From Bradyrhizobium sp. KBS0727 (lineage in GTDB: Bacteria; Pseudomonadota; Alphaproteobacteria; Rhizobiales; Xanthobacteraceae): DNA of 64,000 nucleotides. This document shows positions 16,081 through 29,226 of the stretch, one piece after another (position 1 is the stretch's first letter; each line of letters begins with the position of its first letter). Position numbers and translations under genes: made by a program. The notes under the pieces were generated by a model. The model saw nothing but the letters and a program-made list of their open reading frames with translations, was not told the DNA's origin and made no database searches. Location: the NCBI RefSeq assembly GCF_005937885.2, contig NZ_CP042176.1:6815501-6879500 (forward strand), written 5' to 3'.

Positions 16081-17160
16081 TTATGTCCCTGCCGGTGCCG
16101 GCTGCTTCAGGCGGCTGTAGGTTGCATGCGGATTGTCGATCATGATCTTACGAACAAGATCTTGCGAAATCCCCGCCGGCAGCACCTCATCGCCGTCGAA
16201 CTGCCAGTGCGGATAGTCGGTCGAGAATAAGAGCAATTCGTCCGACTGCATATGGTCAAACAAGCGGTTCAGGGTCGCGGGATCCGGCGGCGCGTCGACC
16301 GGCTGCAGCGAGAAGCGGATGTTGCTGCGCACAATTTCGGCCGGCGCGCGGTCGACCCAGGGCGTTTCCATCCGCACCCCGCGCCAGAACTTGTGCAGCC
16401 GCCAGAGAAAGGCCGGCAGCCAGGTAAAACCCGATTCCAGCATCACCATTTTCAGGTTCGGATGCTTTGCGAATACGCCCTCGACGATCAGGCTGGTGAG
16501 CTGGGTCTGGAACGCCTGCGCCTGGGCGACATAATCCTCGATGTGATAGGAGCCCCAGCCGACGGAACTCGGCGGGTTGTGGTAGGCGCTGCCGGCATGG
16601 ACGCCGATGGCGAGGCCCAGCCGCTCGGCGGCGGCATAGATCGGCCACAGCGCGCGCTTGCCCAAGGGCACGTCGCCCATCACCAGCATCAGCACCTGGA
16701 CGAAGCGCTTGTCCTGCGCGCACCGCTCGATCTCGGCGACCGACTTCTCGATGCTTTGCATCGGGATCACGATCGAGCCGCGCAGGCGCGCGTCCTTGTC
16801 GAGCCACTCCTTCACCAGCCAGTCGTTCAGCGCGCGGCAGAACGCATCCTGCATGTCCTCGGAAAACACCATCTGCACGCCGTACAGGGGGTTGCAGATG
16901 CCAAAGGCGGTCTGAAACGGATCCAGCGCCTGTTTCTGCATGTCGGCGAGGCTGGAGCCCGGCTTGCCCTGCGCCGGCCGCCAGTCCGGACGCGCCGAGA
17001 TCGGCGAATTAACCGGGTAGGATTGCGAGACCAGATCGGTCATGCCGCGCGTCGTCACCTGGTCGCGCCAGTAGTCGTTCAGATAGGGCAGCAGGCTGGT
17101 GAGATGGGGAACGGCGGGATGCAGATCGCAATCCACGCCGCCCGAAATCGGCGACGTCAT
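16081..17160 (-). CDS. Amidohydrolase-2 family metal enzyme, paralogue
   Basis: About 359 residues from ATG 17160, chosen because AGGAAA lies seven bases upstream; the frame is open further but without support. Motifs parallel its neighbour: DCDLHP (10-15), GVHAGSAYHNPP, QTQLTSLIVEGVFAKHPNLKMVMLESGFTWLPAFLWRLHKFW and LLFSTDYPHWQFD. It heads the three-gene minus-strand operon (this gene, its paralogue, Rieske). The two paralogues may form a heteromeric enzyme or act on successive intermediates. Confidence 0.85.
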   Translation of the reverse strand: MTSPISGGVDCDLHPAVPHLTSLLPYLNDYWRDQVTTRGMTDLVSQSYPVNSPISARPDWRPAQGKPGSSLADMQKQALDPFQTAFGICNPLYGVQMVFSEDMQDAFCRALNDWLVKEWLDKDARLRGSIVIPMQSIEKSVAEIERCAQDKRFVQVLMLVMGDVPLGKRALWPIYAAAERLGLAIGVHAGSAYHNPPSSVGWGSYHIEDYVAQAQAFQTQLTSLIVEGVFAKHPNLKMVMLESGFTWLPAFLWRLHKFWRGVRMETPWVDRAPAEIVRSNIRFSLQPVDAPPDPATLNRLFDHMQSDELLLFSTDYPHWQFDGDEVLPAGISQDLVRKIMIDNPHATYSRLKQPAPAGT

Positions 17161-17369
17161 GATGTTTCCTGAGCTTCCTCGTGTGCCGGCCGCGTCTACT
17201 CGCCTGATTCTGCAAGTCACGCCGCCCGGTCATTTCAGGCATTCAAGCAGTCCGGCCTCGGTACCGCAACTCGGCAAACGTGGGCCTCCTGTGCTAGGAG
17301 CACATAGGTCCAAGGTTTTGGGTGCCGAATTTGGGCGCCCCGAAAAGATTCGGCAGCTGGGAGAATTTC

Positions 17370-18371
17370 ATGATTCGGACTCTACGCGCGGCGATGGCGG
17401 TCACTGTTCTATGGGCCGGCAGCGCGCTCGCCCAGCAAACGCCACCGGCAACACCGCCCGCCGCGCCGCCGCCGGTCGATTTCTCCAAGGTCGAGATCAA
17501 GACCACCGACCTCGGCGACAATGTCTACATGCTCGAGGGCCAAAATCCTGGAAGCATTGGCGGAAACATCACCGTCGCGGTGGCAAAGACCGGCATCATC
17601 ATGGTCGACGGCCAGTTCGCGCCGCTGCACGACAAGATCAAGGCCGCGATCGCCGCGATCTCGAACCTGCCGGTCAAGTATCTCATCAACACGCACTATC
17701 ACGGCGACCACACCGGCGGGAACGAAGCCTTCGCCAAGGACGGCGCCACCATCGTTGCCCACATCCACGTCAAGAGCAGGCTCGCGGCCGGCACCACCAA
17801 TGGCCTGACCGGCGCCAAGACGCCGCCGGCGGCCCCCGGCGCGCTGCCGACCGACACCTATGAGGTGTTTTCGAAGATCCGGCTTCCCGGCCGCGTCGCC
17901 GACCTCAAGCACATCCGCCAGGCCCATACCGACGGCGACACCTATGTCTGGTTCAAGACCGCGAACGTTCTGGCGACCGGGGACACCTTCACCAACGGCC
18001 GCTATCCCAATATCGACTTCGCCAACGGCGGCAACATCAGCGGCATGATCGCGGCGACCGACATCTATCTCAAGCTCACCAACGCCAAGAGCCGCATCGT
18101 GCCGGGCCACGGCCCGATCGCCGACAAGGCGGCGCTCGCCGAATACCGTACCATGCTGGTCACCGCGCGCGACCGGATGGCGGCGCTGGTCAAGGACGGC
18201 AAGAGCGAGGCCGACGTGCTGGCCGCGAAGCCGTTCGCCGATCTCGACAAGAAGTGGGCGCCGACCGAGCTTGCCAGCACCAATTTCATTCGCGTGGTCT
18301 ATCACTCGCTTGCCGACAAGCCCGCTGAAGAGAAAAAGCCATTGCTGAAACGCCTGCTGAAGCGGAGCTGA
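17370..18371 (+). CDS. Exported metallo-beta-lactamase-fold hydrolase
   Basis: A 333-residue protein with start ATG 17370 after GGGAGA. Signal peptide (MIRTLRAAMAVTVLWAGSALAQ), then a Pro/Ala-rich linker and an MBL domain with the HYHGDH zinc motif (109-114), followed by IRQAHTDGDTYVWF, TGDTF and IVPGHGP supplying the further ligands. It is divergent from the amidohydrolase operon, with about 210 bp between. Probably periplasmic; the substrate is unknown and beta-lactam hydrolysis need not be implied. The next gene begins 7 bp downstream. Confidence 0.88.
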   Translation: MIRTLRAAMAVTVLWAGSALAQQTPPATPPAAPPPVDFSKVEIKTTDLGDNVYMLEGQNPGSIGGNITVAVAKTGIIMVDGQFAPLHDKIKAAIAAISNLPVKYLINTHYHGDHTGGNEAFAKDGATIVAHIHVKSRLAAGTTNGLTGAKTPPAAPGALPTDTYEVFSKIRLPGRVADLKHIRQAHTDGDTYVWFKTANVLATGDTFTNGRYPNIDFANGGNISGMIAATDIYLKLTNAKSRIVPGHGPIADKAALAEYRTMLVTARDRMAALVKDGKSEADVLAAKPFADLDKKWAPTELASTNFIRVVYHSLADKPAEEKKPLLKRLLKRS

Positions 18372-18377
18372 ACTTTC

Positions 18378-18860
18378 ATGAAAGAACTCGTTGGAATCGC
18401 CGAGCAGATCGCGGCCAAATTGATCGCGCGCAAGCAGACCATCGCGATTGCGGAATCCTCGACCGGCGGGCTGATCTCGGCGGCGCTGCTGTCGGTGCCC
18501 GGCGCGTCGGCGTATTTCCTCGGCGGCGCCGTGGTCTATACCCGCGACGCGCGGCGGCTGTTGATGGATATCCCGGATGACGCGATGAAGGGTATCCGCT
18601 CGGCGTCCGAGCCTTACGCGAAATTGCTGGCGAGCCAGGTCCGTCAGCGTTTCGCGACCGACTGGGGCCTGTCGGAGACCGGCGCCACCGGGCCGACCGG
18701 CAACCGCTACGGCGACGCCGCCGGCCATAGCTGCATGGCAGTCGCAGGCCCCACTTCAGCGGTGTTCACGCTGGAAACGGCAAGCTCGGATCGTCAGGCC
18801 AACATGCAGGCGTTCGCCTCGACGGCGCTGAAGTTGCTGCTGCAGAATTTGACGGGGTAG
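18378..18860 (+). CDS. pncC: CinA C-terminal/PncC family nicotinamide-nucleotide amidohydrolase
   Basis: A 160-residue stand-alone CinA C-terminal domain. Family hallmarks are IAIAESSTGGLISAAL (about 22-37, with the catalytic Ser), GAVVYTRDARR and GATGPTGNRYG. The enzyme deamidates NMN for pyridine nucleotide recycling; family assignment is secure, but activity is presumed. It lies 7 bp after the MBL-fold gene, so the two are likely co-transcribed. A long palindromic repeat follows. Confidence 0.85.
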   Translation: MKELVGIAEQIAAKLIARKQTIAIAESSTGGLISAALLSVPGASAYFLGGAVVYTRDARRLLMDIPDDAMKGIRSASEPYAKLLASQVRQRFATDWGLSETGATGPTGNRYGDAAGHSCMAVAGPTSAVFTLETASSDRQANMQAFASTALKLLLQNLTG

Positions 18861-18878
18861 GACTGCTCACCACTAACG

Positions 18879-18984
18879 CCGTCATTCCGGGGCGATGCAA
18901 AGCATCGAACCTCAGGGGTGCAATTGCACCCCGGGGAATCTCGAGATTCCGGGTCTGGTCCTTCGGACCATCCCGGAATGACGG
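18879..18984. repeat. Palindromic repeat, CGTCATTCCGGGGCG family (copy 2)
   Basis: Arms CCGTCATTCCGG / CCGGAATGACGG, and inner palindromes GGGGTGCAATTGCACCCC and GGAATCTCGAGATTCC. Compared with copy 1 the central part carries an extra hairpin. Located between convergent genes pncC and the HlyD-family gene. Confidence 0.9.
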
Positions 18985-19027
18985 CCTGCGATAGATTTGG
19001 TTTTGGTCGAGCAGCGGCGATTGGCCG

Positions 19028-20335
19028 TCACTTCTCCCGGAACGAGCGCATCAACTGGTCGCTCAGCGGCTTCATCAGATAGGAGAACATGGTGCGGTCG
19101 CCGGTCTGGACAAAGGCTTCCACCGGCATGCCGGGGATGATCTTGTTGTCGCCGAGGCGCGCGACTTCTTCCGGCGGCATCGAGACGCGGATGGTGTAGT
19201 AGGCCTGCCCGGTGCGCTGGTCGGTGGTGACGTCGGCCGAGACGCGGGTGACGGCGCCGTTCAGCTCCGGCGTGGTACGCTGGTTGAAGGCCGACAGCCG
19301 CAGCAGCGTCTTCTGGCCGATCTGCAGCTTGTCGATGTCCTGAGGATTGACCTTGGCCTCGACCGAAAGCGCGTCGGCCTGCGGCACGATCATCATGATG
19401 GCGTCGCCGGCGGTGATGACGCCGCCGACGGTGTGGACCGTCGACTGCAGCACCATACCGTCCTGCGGCGCGCGGATGTCGATGCGGCGCAGCTGATCCT
19501 CGGCGGTGACCTTGCGCTCGACGAACTCGCCGATCTTGTCGTTGGTCTCGCGCAGGTCCTTGGAGACCTCGCTGACCATGTCCTTGTCGACCTGGATGAT
19601 CTGCAGCTCGGTTTCGGTGATCTTGCCCTTGGCCTGCGCGCGTGACGCGATGTACTGCGCCCGCTCGCCCGACAGGCGGGCCTGATCGCGCTCCAGCGTC
19701 GTCAGGCGCGATATCTGCACCAGATGCTGGTCGTAGAGCTGGCGTACGCCGATCAGTTCCTTCTCGACCAGCGCGATTTCCTTGTCCTTGGCGGCTTCCT
19801 GTGCCGTCAGGCCGGCGATTTCCTCGTTGAGCTGCGTGACGCGCTCGCGCAACTGCGCCTTCTGCCCGGTGCGGCCGTTGACGCGAACCTCGAACAGTTT
19901 GGTTTCACTGGCGATGAGGTCCCGGACATCGGGATCGTTGGCCTGTTCGAGCAACTGCTGCGGAAACTTGATCTTGTCGAGACCGCGCTGCTCGGCTTCG
20001 AGCCGCGCGGCGCGCGCCCACAGGCCGTTCAGGGTCTTGACCACGATCGCGAGGCTGGCCTTCACCACGGTTTCGTCGAGACGTACGACGATGTCACCGG
20101 CCTTGACGGTGTCGCCGTCGCGCACGCGGACCTCGCCGACCACGCCGCCGGTCGGATGCTGAACTTTCTTGACGTTGGAATCGACCACCACCGAACCCGG
20201 CGCGATCAGCGCGCCTGAGATCGGCACCGTCGAGGCCCAAGTGCCGAATCCGCCCGCGAGCATCAGCATCACCGCGAGGCCGACGATCATATGCGCCCGG
20301 ATCGAGCGCCGCGCGCCCTTCAGTTCCTCGCTCAT
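19028..20335 (-). CDS. Type I secretion periplasmic adaptor (HlyD/PrtE family)
   Basis: A 435-residue membrane fusion protein. One N-terminal helix (HMIVGLAVMLMLAGGFGTWAS, about 15-35), a split lipoyl domain (PGSVVVDSNVKKVQHPTGGVV, and IRAPQDGMVLQSTVHTVGGVI), long coiled-coil hairpins between them (about 100-285), and a C-terminal beta-barrel ending PVEAFVQTGDRTMFSYLMKPL. It bridges the inner-membrane ABC transporter to an outer-membrane channel. Its start overlaps the ATPase stop by four bases. No TolC homologue is in the window. Confidence 0.92.
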   Translation of the reverse strand: MSEELKGARRSIRAHMIVGLAVMLMLAGGFGTWASTVPISGALIAPGSVVVDSNVKKVQHPTGGVVGEVRVRDGDTVKAGDIVVRLDETVVKASLAIVVKTLNGLWARAARLEAEQRGLDKIKFPQQLLEQANDPDVRDLIASETKLFEVRVNGRTGQKAQLRERVTQLNEEIAGLTAQEAAKDKEIALVEKELIGVRQLYDQHLVQISRLTTLERDQARLSGERAQYIASRAQAKGKITETELQIIQVDKDMVSEVSKDLRETNDKIGEFVERKVTAEDQLRRIDIRAPQDGMVLQSTVHTVGGVITAGDAIMMIVPQADALSVEAKVNPQDIDKLQIGQKTLLRLSAFNQRTTPELNGAVTRVSADVTTDQRTGQAYYTIRVSMPPEEVARLGDNKIIPGMPVEAFVQTGDRTMFSYLMKPLSDQLMRSFREK

Positions 20336-22074
20336 GATTTCGCTCCCGCGTCGGAAACGATCTTGATCGGCGGCGGCGGCGCCACGCGCTGCAGCACCTG
20401 GCCGAGCACGGTTTCCTTCGGACCGAAGGCCTGCATGCGGCCGTCCTTCAGCACCAGCAGTTGATCGACCGCCTCGATTCCGATCGGCCGGTGCGCCACC
20501 ACGATCACGATGGCGCCGCGCTCGCGTGCGCCGCGGACCGCCCGGGTCAGCGCCTCGTCACCCTCGGTATCGAGGTTGGAGTTCGGCTCGTCGAGCACGA
20601 TCAGGAACGGATTGCCGTACAGCGCCCGCGCCAGCGCCACGCGCTGCGCCTGCCCTGCCGAAAGCGCGGTGCCCTGCTCGCCGATCTGGCTGTCATAGCC
20701 TTCGCGCATCTTGATGATCATGTCGTGCACGCCGGCTTCCTTGGCCGCGGCGATGATCGCTTCCGAACTGGCGTCGGGATCGAAACGGCAGATGTTCTGC
20801 GCCACCGAGCCCGCGAACAGTTCGACGTCCTGCGGCAGATAGCCGACGTGGGCGCCGAGCACGTCCGATGACCACTGGTCGAGCGCAGCACCATCGAGCC
20901 GCACCTTGCCGCGGAACGGCGTCCAGACGCCGACCAGCGCGCGCACCAGCGACGACTTGCCCGATCCGCTCGGCCCGATGACGCCGACGCCGCTACCGGC
21001 CTCGACGGCAAATGTAACGTCCTGCACGATGATGCGCTGGTCGCCGGGCGGCACGATGGTGACGGCCTCGACCGACAGCCGCTTCGACGGGTTCTGCAGC
21101 AGGGTTTGCGCGCTCGACGCCGGCATCTGCAGCAGAAGCTTGTTGAGGCGATGCCAGCTCTGACGGGCGGCTACAAAACCTTTCCAGTGGGCGATCGCGA
21201 GATCAACCGGCGCCAGCGCCCGCGCGCTCAGGATCGAGCCCGCGATGATAATGCCGGCGGTCGCTTCCTGGTGAATCACCAGATAGGCGCCGACGCCGAG
21301 CACGGCCGACTGCAGCATCATGCGCAAGACCTTGGCGACCGCGCCGAGACCGCCGGCGACGTCGCTAGCGCGTTGATTGCCGGCCAGATAGTTTTCGTTG
21401 GCCTCGCTCCAGCGCTTGGTCAGCCGGCCGGACATGCCCATCGCGACCAGCACTTCGGCGTTGCGCCGGCTGGTGGCGGCCAGATCGTTGCGTCGTGCTG
21501 CCAGCGTCATCGCATCGCGGGCGGGCTGGCGCGACATGAATTCGGTGATCAGGGTCAGCGTCACCAGAATGATGGCGCCGATCAGAGCGGTGAGGCCGAG
21601 CAGCCAGTGAAACGCGAAGCAGATCGCCAGATAGAATGGCAGCCAGGGCAGATCGAAGAACGCGCCCGGGCCCATGCTGCCGAGGAACGACCGGACATTG
21701 TCGAGATCGCGCAACGGCTGCAGGCCCTCATTGCGACTGCCGACCATCAGCGGCAGGCGAACGACGGTATCGAACACGCGGGCGTTGATGGCCTCGTCCA
21801 GCGAGGTGCCGACACGTCCGAGAATGCGGCCGCGGAGCAGGTCGAGGAAGCCCTGGGCGATGTAGAGGCCGGCGGCGAGAATGACCAGGCCGACCAGGGT
21901 CGGCACGCTGCGGCTCGGCAGCACGCGGTCGTAGACTTCCAGCATGAAAATCGAGCCGGTCAGATACAACAGATTGATCATGCAACTCATGACGCCGACG
22001 CCGATAAACGCGTCGCGACAGGCGCGCAACGCTTCACCGAGTTCGGAACGCCGGACGCCGGGAGCGGCTGCCAT
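20332..22074 (-). CDS. Type I secretion ABC ATPase/permease (PrtD family)
   Basis: About 580 residues from ATG 22074; a TTG at 22092 is an alternative. The N-terminal half has the six-helix exporter domain (MINLLYLTGSIFMLEVYDRVLPS, typical of PrtD/LapB-type exporters), then the nucleotide-binding domain: Walker A GPSGSGKSS, signature LSAGQAQRVALARAL, Walker B LIVLDEPNSNLD. There is no N-terminal C39-like domain in front of the helices. It exports unfolded substrates with C-terminal RTX-type signals. The 5568-residue RTX protein encoded 19 kb away is a candidate substrate, but other RTX genes elsewhere in the genome are equally possible. Confidence 0.93.
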   Translation of the reverse strand: MAAAPGVRRSELGEALRACRDAFIGVGVMSCMINLLYLTGSIFMLEVYDRVLPSRSVPTLVGLVILAAGLYIAQGFLDLLRGRILGRVGTSLDEAINARVFDTVVRLPLMVGSRNEGLQPLRDLDNVRSFLGSMGPGAFFDLPWLPFYLAICFAFHWLLGLTALIGAIILVTLTLITEFMSRQPARDAMTLAARRNDLAATSRRNAEVLVAMGMSGRLTKRWSEANENYLAGNQRASDVAGGLGAVAKVLRMMLQSAVLGVGAYLVIHQEATAGIIIAGSILSARALAPVDLAIAHWKGFVAARQSWHRLNKLLLQMPASSAQTLLQNPSKRLSVEAVTIVPPGDQRIIVQDVTFAVEAGSGVGVIGPSGSGKSSLVRALVGVWTPFRGKVRLDGAALDQWSSDVLGAHVGYLPQDVELFAGSVAQNICRFDPDASSEAIIAAAKEAGVHDMIIKMREGYDSQIGEQGTALSAGQAQRVALARALYGNPFLIVLDEPNSNLDTEGDEALTRAVRGARERGAIVIVVAHRPIGIEAVDQLLVLKDGRMQAFGPKETVLGQVLQRVAPPPPIKIVSDAGAKS

Positions 22075-22216
22075 TAATGCGTGTCTCTTCAAATGAATCG
22101 GGGAACGTGGAACGTACTGGTTTTACCGATGTTTTCGGCCAGCGTCCATTTAAGTCACGTTAACCTGAATCCATGTGATCTGCGTAACAGGGGCGGAGAA
22201 GTGACGCTTTCCCCGG

Positions 22217-23041
22217 TCAGCCGGCCGCCGGCACCGGCCTTGAGGCCGGTTTGGGCTTGGGATCCCCCTTGGGATTCCCGGTGGGAAACGGCAGCAGGAT
22301 CACGGACATCGAGACCCGGCCGATCTCGCCGACAACGTCGAGCAGCACGCCGCTTCCGGCCCCGAGGCCGGCCGCCGGACGCCACCTTGTTTCGGCGCGG
22401 ACGCCGACCCACGGACCGGACGGTGGCCTGAAGAGCTGCACGGTCAGGTTCGGGTTCGGATCGGCCACCACGTTCTGGATCGGCCTGGCGATGCCGTGGG
22501 TCCAGTCCGCCGGACCCAGCACCGATGACAGCGGCAAGGTTCCCGCGCCGTCGATGATGGCATGGTCGAGACGAAACCAGGCGATACCGTCGCCCTCGCG
22601 CGCCTCCATGGCCTCCATAAACCATGGCTTTCCGTGCGCCGCGCCCCGGGTGCGGACCGGAAACCGCAACGGATTGGCGGCAGCACCCACCGGGCCGGCA
22701 AAACCGGGGACTTCGACCGCGCGTTCGCGCGACAGCGTCACCCGAACGGTGGCGCAGGGCTGATCTTCATGGTCGGGCCACAGGGTGTTGTCGATCACGC
22801 TGACCCGGCCGCCTTCGCTGACGACCGAAAGTTCGGTTCGCAGATCCGTCATCGGCGTCGGCCGCAGGAACCAGGCCGAGGCCGAGATCGCCGTGCCCCA
22901 ATTCCTCAAAGCTGCCTGCGCCTCGATTTCCGCCGTCAGAAGGCTGGCGACCGCCCCGCCCTGCAGCCCCGCGAACGGCCCCGCTGCCAGCGCGGAGGGT
23001 TTCCACCGATGAAGATGACTGGAGCGCTCGAAGATCGCCAT
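22217..23041 (-). CDS. Acyl-CoA thioesterase-like (double hotdog) protein
   Basis: About 274 residues from MAIFERSS at 23041; the frame continues upstream only through a palindromic repeat. It has two hotdog-like halves: LQGGAVASLLTAEIEAQA...AISASAWFLRPTPM (about 23-60), and a second half with GDGIAWFRLDHAIIDGAGTLPLSSVLGPADWTHGI, the pattern of 4HBT_3/TesB-type thioesterases. A proline/glycine-rich C-terminal tail follows. Substrate unknown. It is divergent from the LysR gene at 23264, which could regulate it. Confidence 0.7.
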   Translation of the reverse strand: MAIFERSSHLHRWKPSALAAGPFAGLQGGAVASLLTAEIEAQAALRNWGTAISASAWFLRPTPMTDLRTELSVVSEGGRVSVIDNTLWPDHEDQPCATVRVTLSRERAVEVPGFAGPVGAAANPLRFPVRTRGAAHGKPWFMEAMEAREGDGIAWFRLDHAIIDGAGTLPLSSVLGPADWTHGIARPIQNVVADPNPNLTVQLFRPPSGPWVGVRAETRWRPAAGLGAGSGVLLDVVGEIGRVSMSVILLPFPTGNPKGDPKPKPASRPVPAAG

Positions 23042-23087
23042 GGATGAAACCCTGTGAGTCTTGGGGGGAATGCGTCGGCAAGGGATC

Positions 23088-23171
23088 GTCATTGCGAGCG
23101 CAGCGAAGCAATCCATTGCGCCACGCAAAGGAAGAATGGATTGCTTCGTCCGCTTTGCTCCTCGCAATGAC
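23088..23171. repeat. Palindromic repeat, GTCATTGCGAGCGCAGCGAAG family
   Basis: GTCATTGCGAG ... AGCAATCCATT on the left is matched inverted by AATGGATTGCTTCG ... CTCGCAATGAC on the right, giving a long interrupted hairpin. A second, distinct family of intergenic palindromes; located between the divergent thioesterase and LysR genes, where it separates their promoters. Confidence 0.85.
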
Positions 23172-23263
23172 GAAAAGGCCTCGTTCTTAGGTGAGAAATA
23201 TTGAGTCTTCGACGATTTTGGACGAAGCTAACGCTGTAAACAAAAGGGATTTTGTCACGTCAG

Positions 23264-24208
23264 ATGAATATCATTCATCCCTTGAACGTTTCCTTGGACG
23301 TCCCCGGATCCGCGCTGCGCGCGATCCCGCCTTTGACTGCGCTGCTGGCGTTCGAGCGCGCCGCCACGCAGCTGAGCTTTCGCCGCGCCGCGCGCGACCT
23401 GTCGCTCAGCCCCTCGGCGATCAGCCACCAGATCCGCGGACTGGAAGCGCAGTTCGGCGTCAAACTGTTCGTGCGCGGCGCGCGCTCGGTACGGCTGACC
23501 GCCGACGGCGAGCGCTATCTGGCGAAAGTCGCGGTGGCGCTGGCGACGCTGCAGGACGCCGGCCGCGACATGCTGCAGCATCGCCGCGGCGCGACAAGCG
23601 AACTCTGGATCAGTTCGCTGCCGTTTTTCACCTCCGCGGTGCTGTTGCCGGCGTTGCCGGATTTCAAGCGGCGCCACCCCGATCTAACGCTGCGCATCGA
23701 AGCCACGCATCAATATGCCGACTTCAATTCGTCACGCGTCGACGTCGCCATCCGCTATGGCCGCGAACATTCGACCGGGCTGAAATTCGAACCGCTGGTC
23801 ACGGTGAAGGGATTGCCGGTCTGCGCGCCAGCGCTGGTCAAGCAAGGCCTGCGAACGCCGGAAGACCTGTCGCGCGAGGTGCTGATTCACCTGACGACGC
23901 AACCGCGCTCCTGGCCGGCCTGGCTCAAGGAGGCCGGCCTGTCGCACCTCGTCCCGCGCGGCCATCTCTGGCTCGACAGCGTGCCGGCGATGCTGGAAGC
24001 CGCCGAACACGGGCTCGGCGTCACGCTGGCGATGGCGCCGCTGATCAAGACGCGCCCCGGCTACGGCAAGCGACTGGTGGCGCCGTTCGCATTTGAAGGC
24101 GCCTATCACGAGACGATCTATCTCGTCTCCCGCATCGAACAGGCGCGCGACCGCCGCATCGGCGCGGTGCGAAAATGGATCGGGGAAGCGGTCGCGCGCG
24201 CGAAATAG
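23264..24208 (+). CDS. LysR-family transcriptional regulator (GcvA-like)
   Basis: A regulator of about 314 residues. The N-terminal winged helix-turn-helix is clear: LLAFERAATQLSFRRAARDLSLSPSAISHQIRGLEAQFG, ending LFVRGARSVRLTADGERYL. The rest is the two-lobed effector domain, with GcvA-like wording (RVDVAIRYGRE). ATG 23264 is taken as start; a TTG at 23252 sits very close to an AGGGA and is possible. Likely targets include the divergent thioesterase gene and itself; effector unknown. Confidence 0.9.
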   Translation: MNIIHPLNVSLDVPGSALRAIPPLTALLAFERAATQLSFRRAARDLSLSPSAISHQIRGLEAQFGVKLFVRGARSVRLTADGERYLAKVAVALATLQDAGRDMLQHRRGATSELWISSLPFFTSAVLLPALPDFKRRHPDLTLRIEATHQYADFNSSRVDVAIRYGREHSTGLKFEPLVTVKGLPVCAPALVKQGLRTPEDLSREVLIHLTTQPRSWPAWLKEAGLSHLVPRGHLWLDSVPAMLEAAEHGLGVTLAMAPLIKTRPGYGKRLVAPFAFEGAYHETIYLVSRIEQARDRRIGAVRKWIGEAVARAK

Positions 24209-24224
24209 CTGAAGTCCGCGGCGG

Positions 24225-28160
<3,936 letters not shown>

Positions 28161-28506
28161 TACGAACCAAGCTATTTCACATATTCATGCCGTTTGGCGA
28201 AAAAGTAACGGCGTTGTACGCCAAACCAACGCCAGCAACGACGGCGGCAGGATTTAAGCAATGTAGCGTCGGGACATCCCGGTCATCAAAATCGGACGAA
28301 CACCATGCGAGCCTGGGATTGATCTGTCGAGCTTTCACCGCGCCAAAGATCCTGGATCTCTGGCGCGAGGACGTCGACCGCGGCAGCTGGACTATTCGGG
28401 TCACATCGCCAAGGGAACCGCGCCCGGGCTACGGACGACAGCCTAGCACATCCAATTTCGAGAAGCTTGGGAAAGCAAGGGGCCGCGCACCGCCGATGCT
28501 GGCCAA
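28161..28506. other. Non-coding stretch upstream of the giant regulator
   Basis: No gene supported on either strand. The part next to 28160 is AT-richer than its surroundings and presumably holds the promoter of the giant regulator, but no clear -35/-10 pair stands out. Confidence 0.45.
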
Positions 28507-28526
28507 GGCCGTCCGCAAAGACGGCC
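28507..28526 (-). terminator. Terminator-like hairpin after the GlsB-type gene
   Basis: GGCCGTC and GACGGCC form a 7-bp stem with a six-base loop, about 45 bp past the stop of the minus-strand GlsB-type gene. There is no T-run, so termination efficiency is uncertain. Confidence 0.45.
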
Positions 28527-28569
28527 CCCGATTTCGTAGTCAGACAGAAACGCCGGCGTTTAGCCGCCG

Positions 28570-28833
28570 CTACATCCGGCCGCGAAGCAGCCGCACGATC
28601 AGCAGGAGTACGATGGCGCCGATCGCGGAATAGATGATCTCCGACACCAGACCGCTGCCAATATGAATGCCGAGCTTGGGAAACAGGAAACTGGCGACCA
28701 GCGCGCCGGCGATGCCCACGAGGATGTCGCCGATGATGCCGAAGCCGGTGCCGCGCACGATCTTGCCGGCCACCCAGCCCGCCACCAGGCCGACAAACAG
28801 AATAACGAGAAGGCTTTCATTGGATATATGCAT
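28570..28833 (-). CDS. GlsB/YeaQ/YmgE family stress-response membrane protein
   Basis: An 87-residue protein from ATG 28833, which has a GGGGGGA ribosome-binding site. Three hydrophobic segments with the family pattern: LLVILFVGLVAGWVAGKIVRG, GIIGDILVGIAGALVASFLF and IIYSAIGAIVLLLIVRLLRG. Members (transglycosylase-associated protein family) are small inner-membrane proteins induced by acid or osmotic stress; the biochemical role is unknown. Confidence 0.88.
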   Translation of the reverse strand: MHISNESLLVILFVGLVAGWVAGKIVRGTGFGIIGDILVGIAGALVASFLFPKLGIHIGSGLVSEIIYSAIGAIVLLLIVRLLRGRM

Positions 28834-28979
28834 TGAAATCCCCCCGGATTGCACGGCGCCATCCCGGCACCATATGATACCTTATCCACAATCGATCGAT
28901 GTGACGACCCATAATCTTTTCGCAACGTGTCCGTTCCGGACGACGTGAAACTTTTTCCTCCGACCGGCGTTACTTCGAC

Positions 28980-29219
28980 ATGGCGCATGGCGATATTTGG
29001 TATGTCACTTTTGGTCCGGACAAAACGGACGAAGACGCGACCAGCTTGGTTCGCACCACCCGCACTTTCAAATCGGAAATCGATGCCAAGCTGTTTGCGA
29101 TGCAGATCCTGGCCAAGGGCTGGATCGCGAACGCAGGCACGCTCAATCCCCATCAACCCAAGCAGGTGATCGGGCCTTCCCAGATCGAACGCTGGGCCGA
29201 TCCGGGGCTCGGGGGCTAA
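28980..29219 (+). CDS. Small conserved protein, function unknown
   Basis: A 79-residue soluble protein (MAHGDIWYVTFGPDKTDEDA start, ...VIGPSQIERWADPGLGG end) without signal, cysteines or recognised motif. No strong ribosome-binding site is visible ahead of the ATG. The composition and lack of frame competitors support a real gene; short proteins of this kind are common in Bradyrhizobium. It ends 8 bp from the convergent ABC transporter operon. Confidence 0.55.
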   Translation: MAHGDIWYVTFGPDKTDEDATSLVRTTRTFKSEIDAKLFAMQILAKGWIANAGTLNPHQPKQVIGPSQIERWADPGLGG

Positions 29220-29226
29220 ACCCTAT

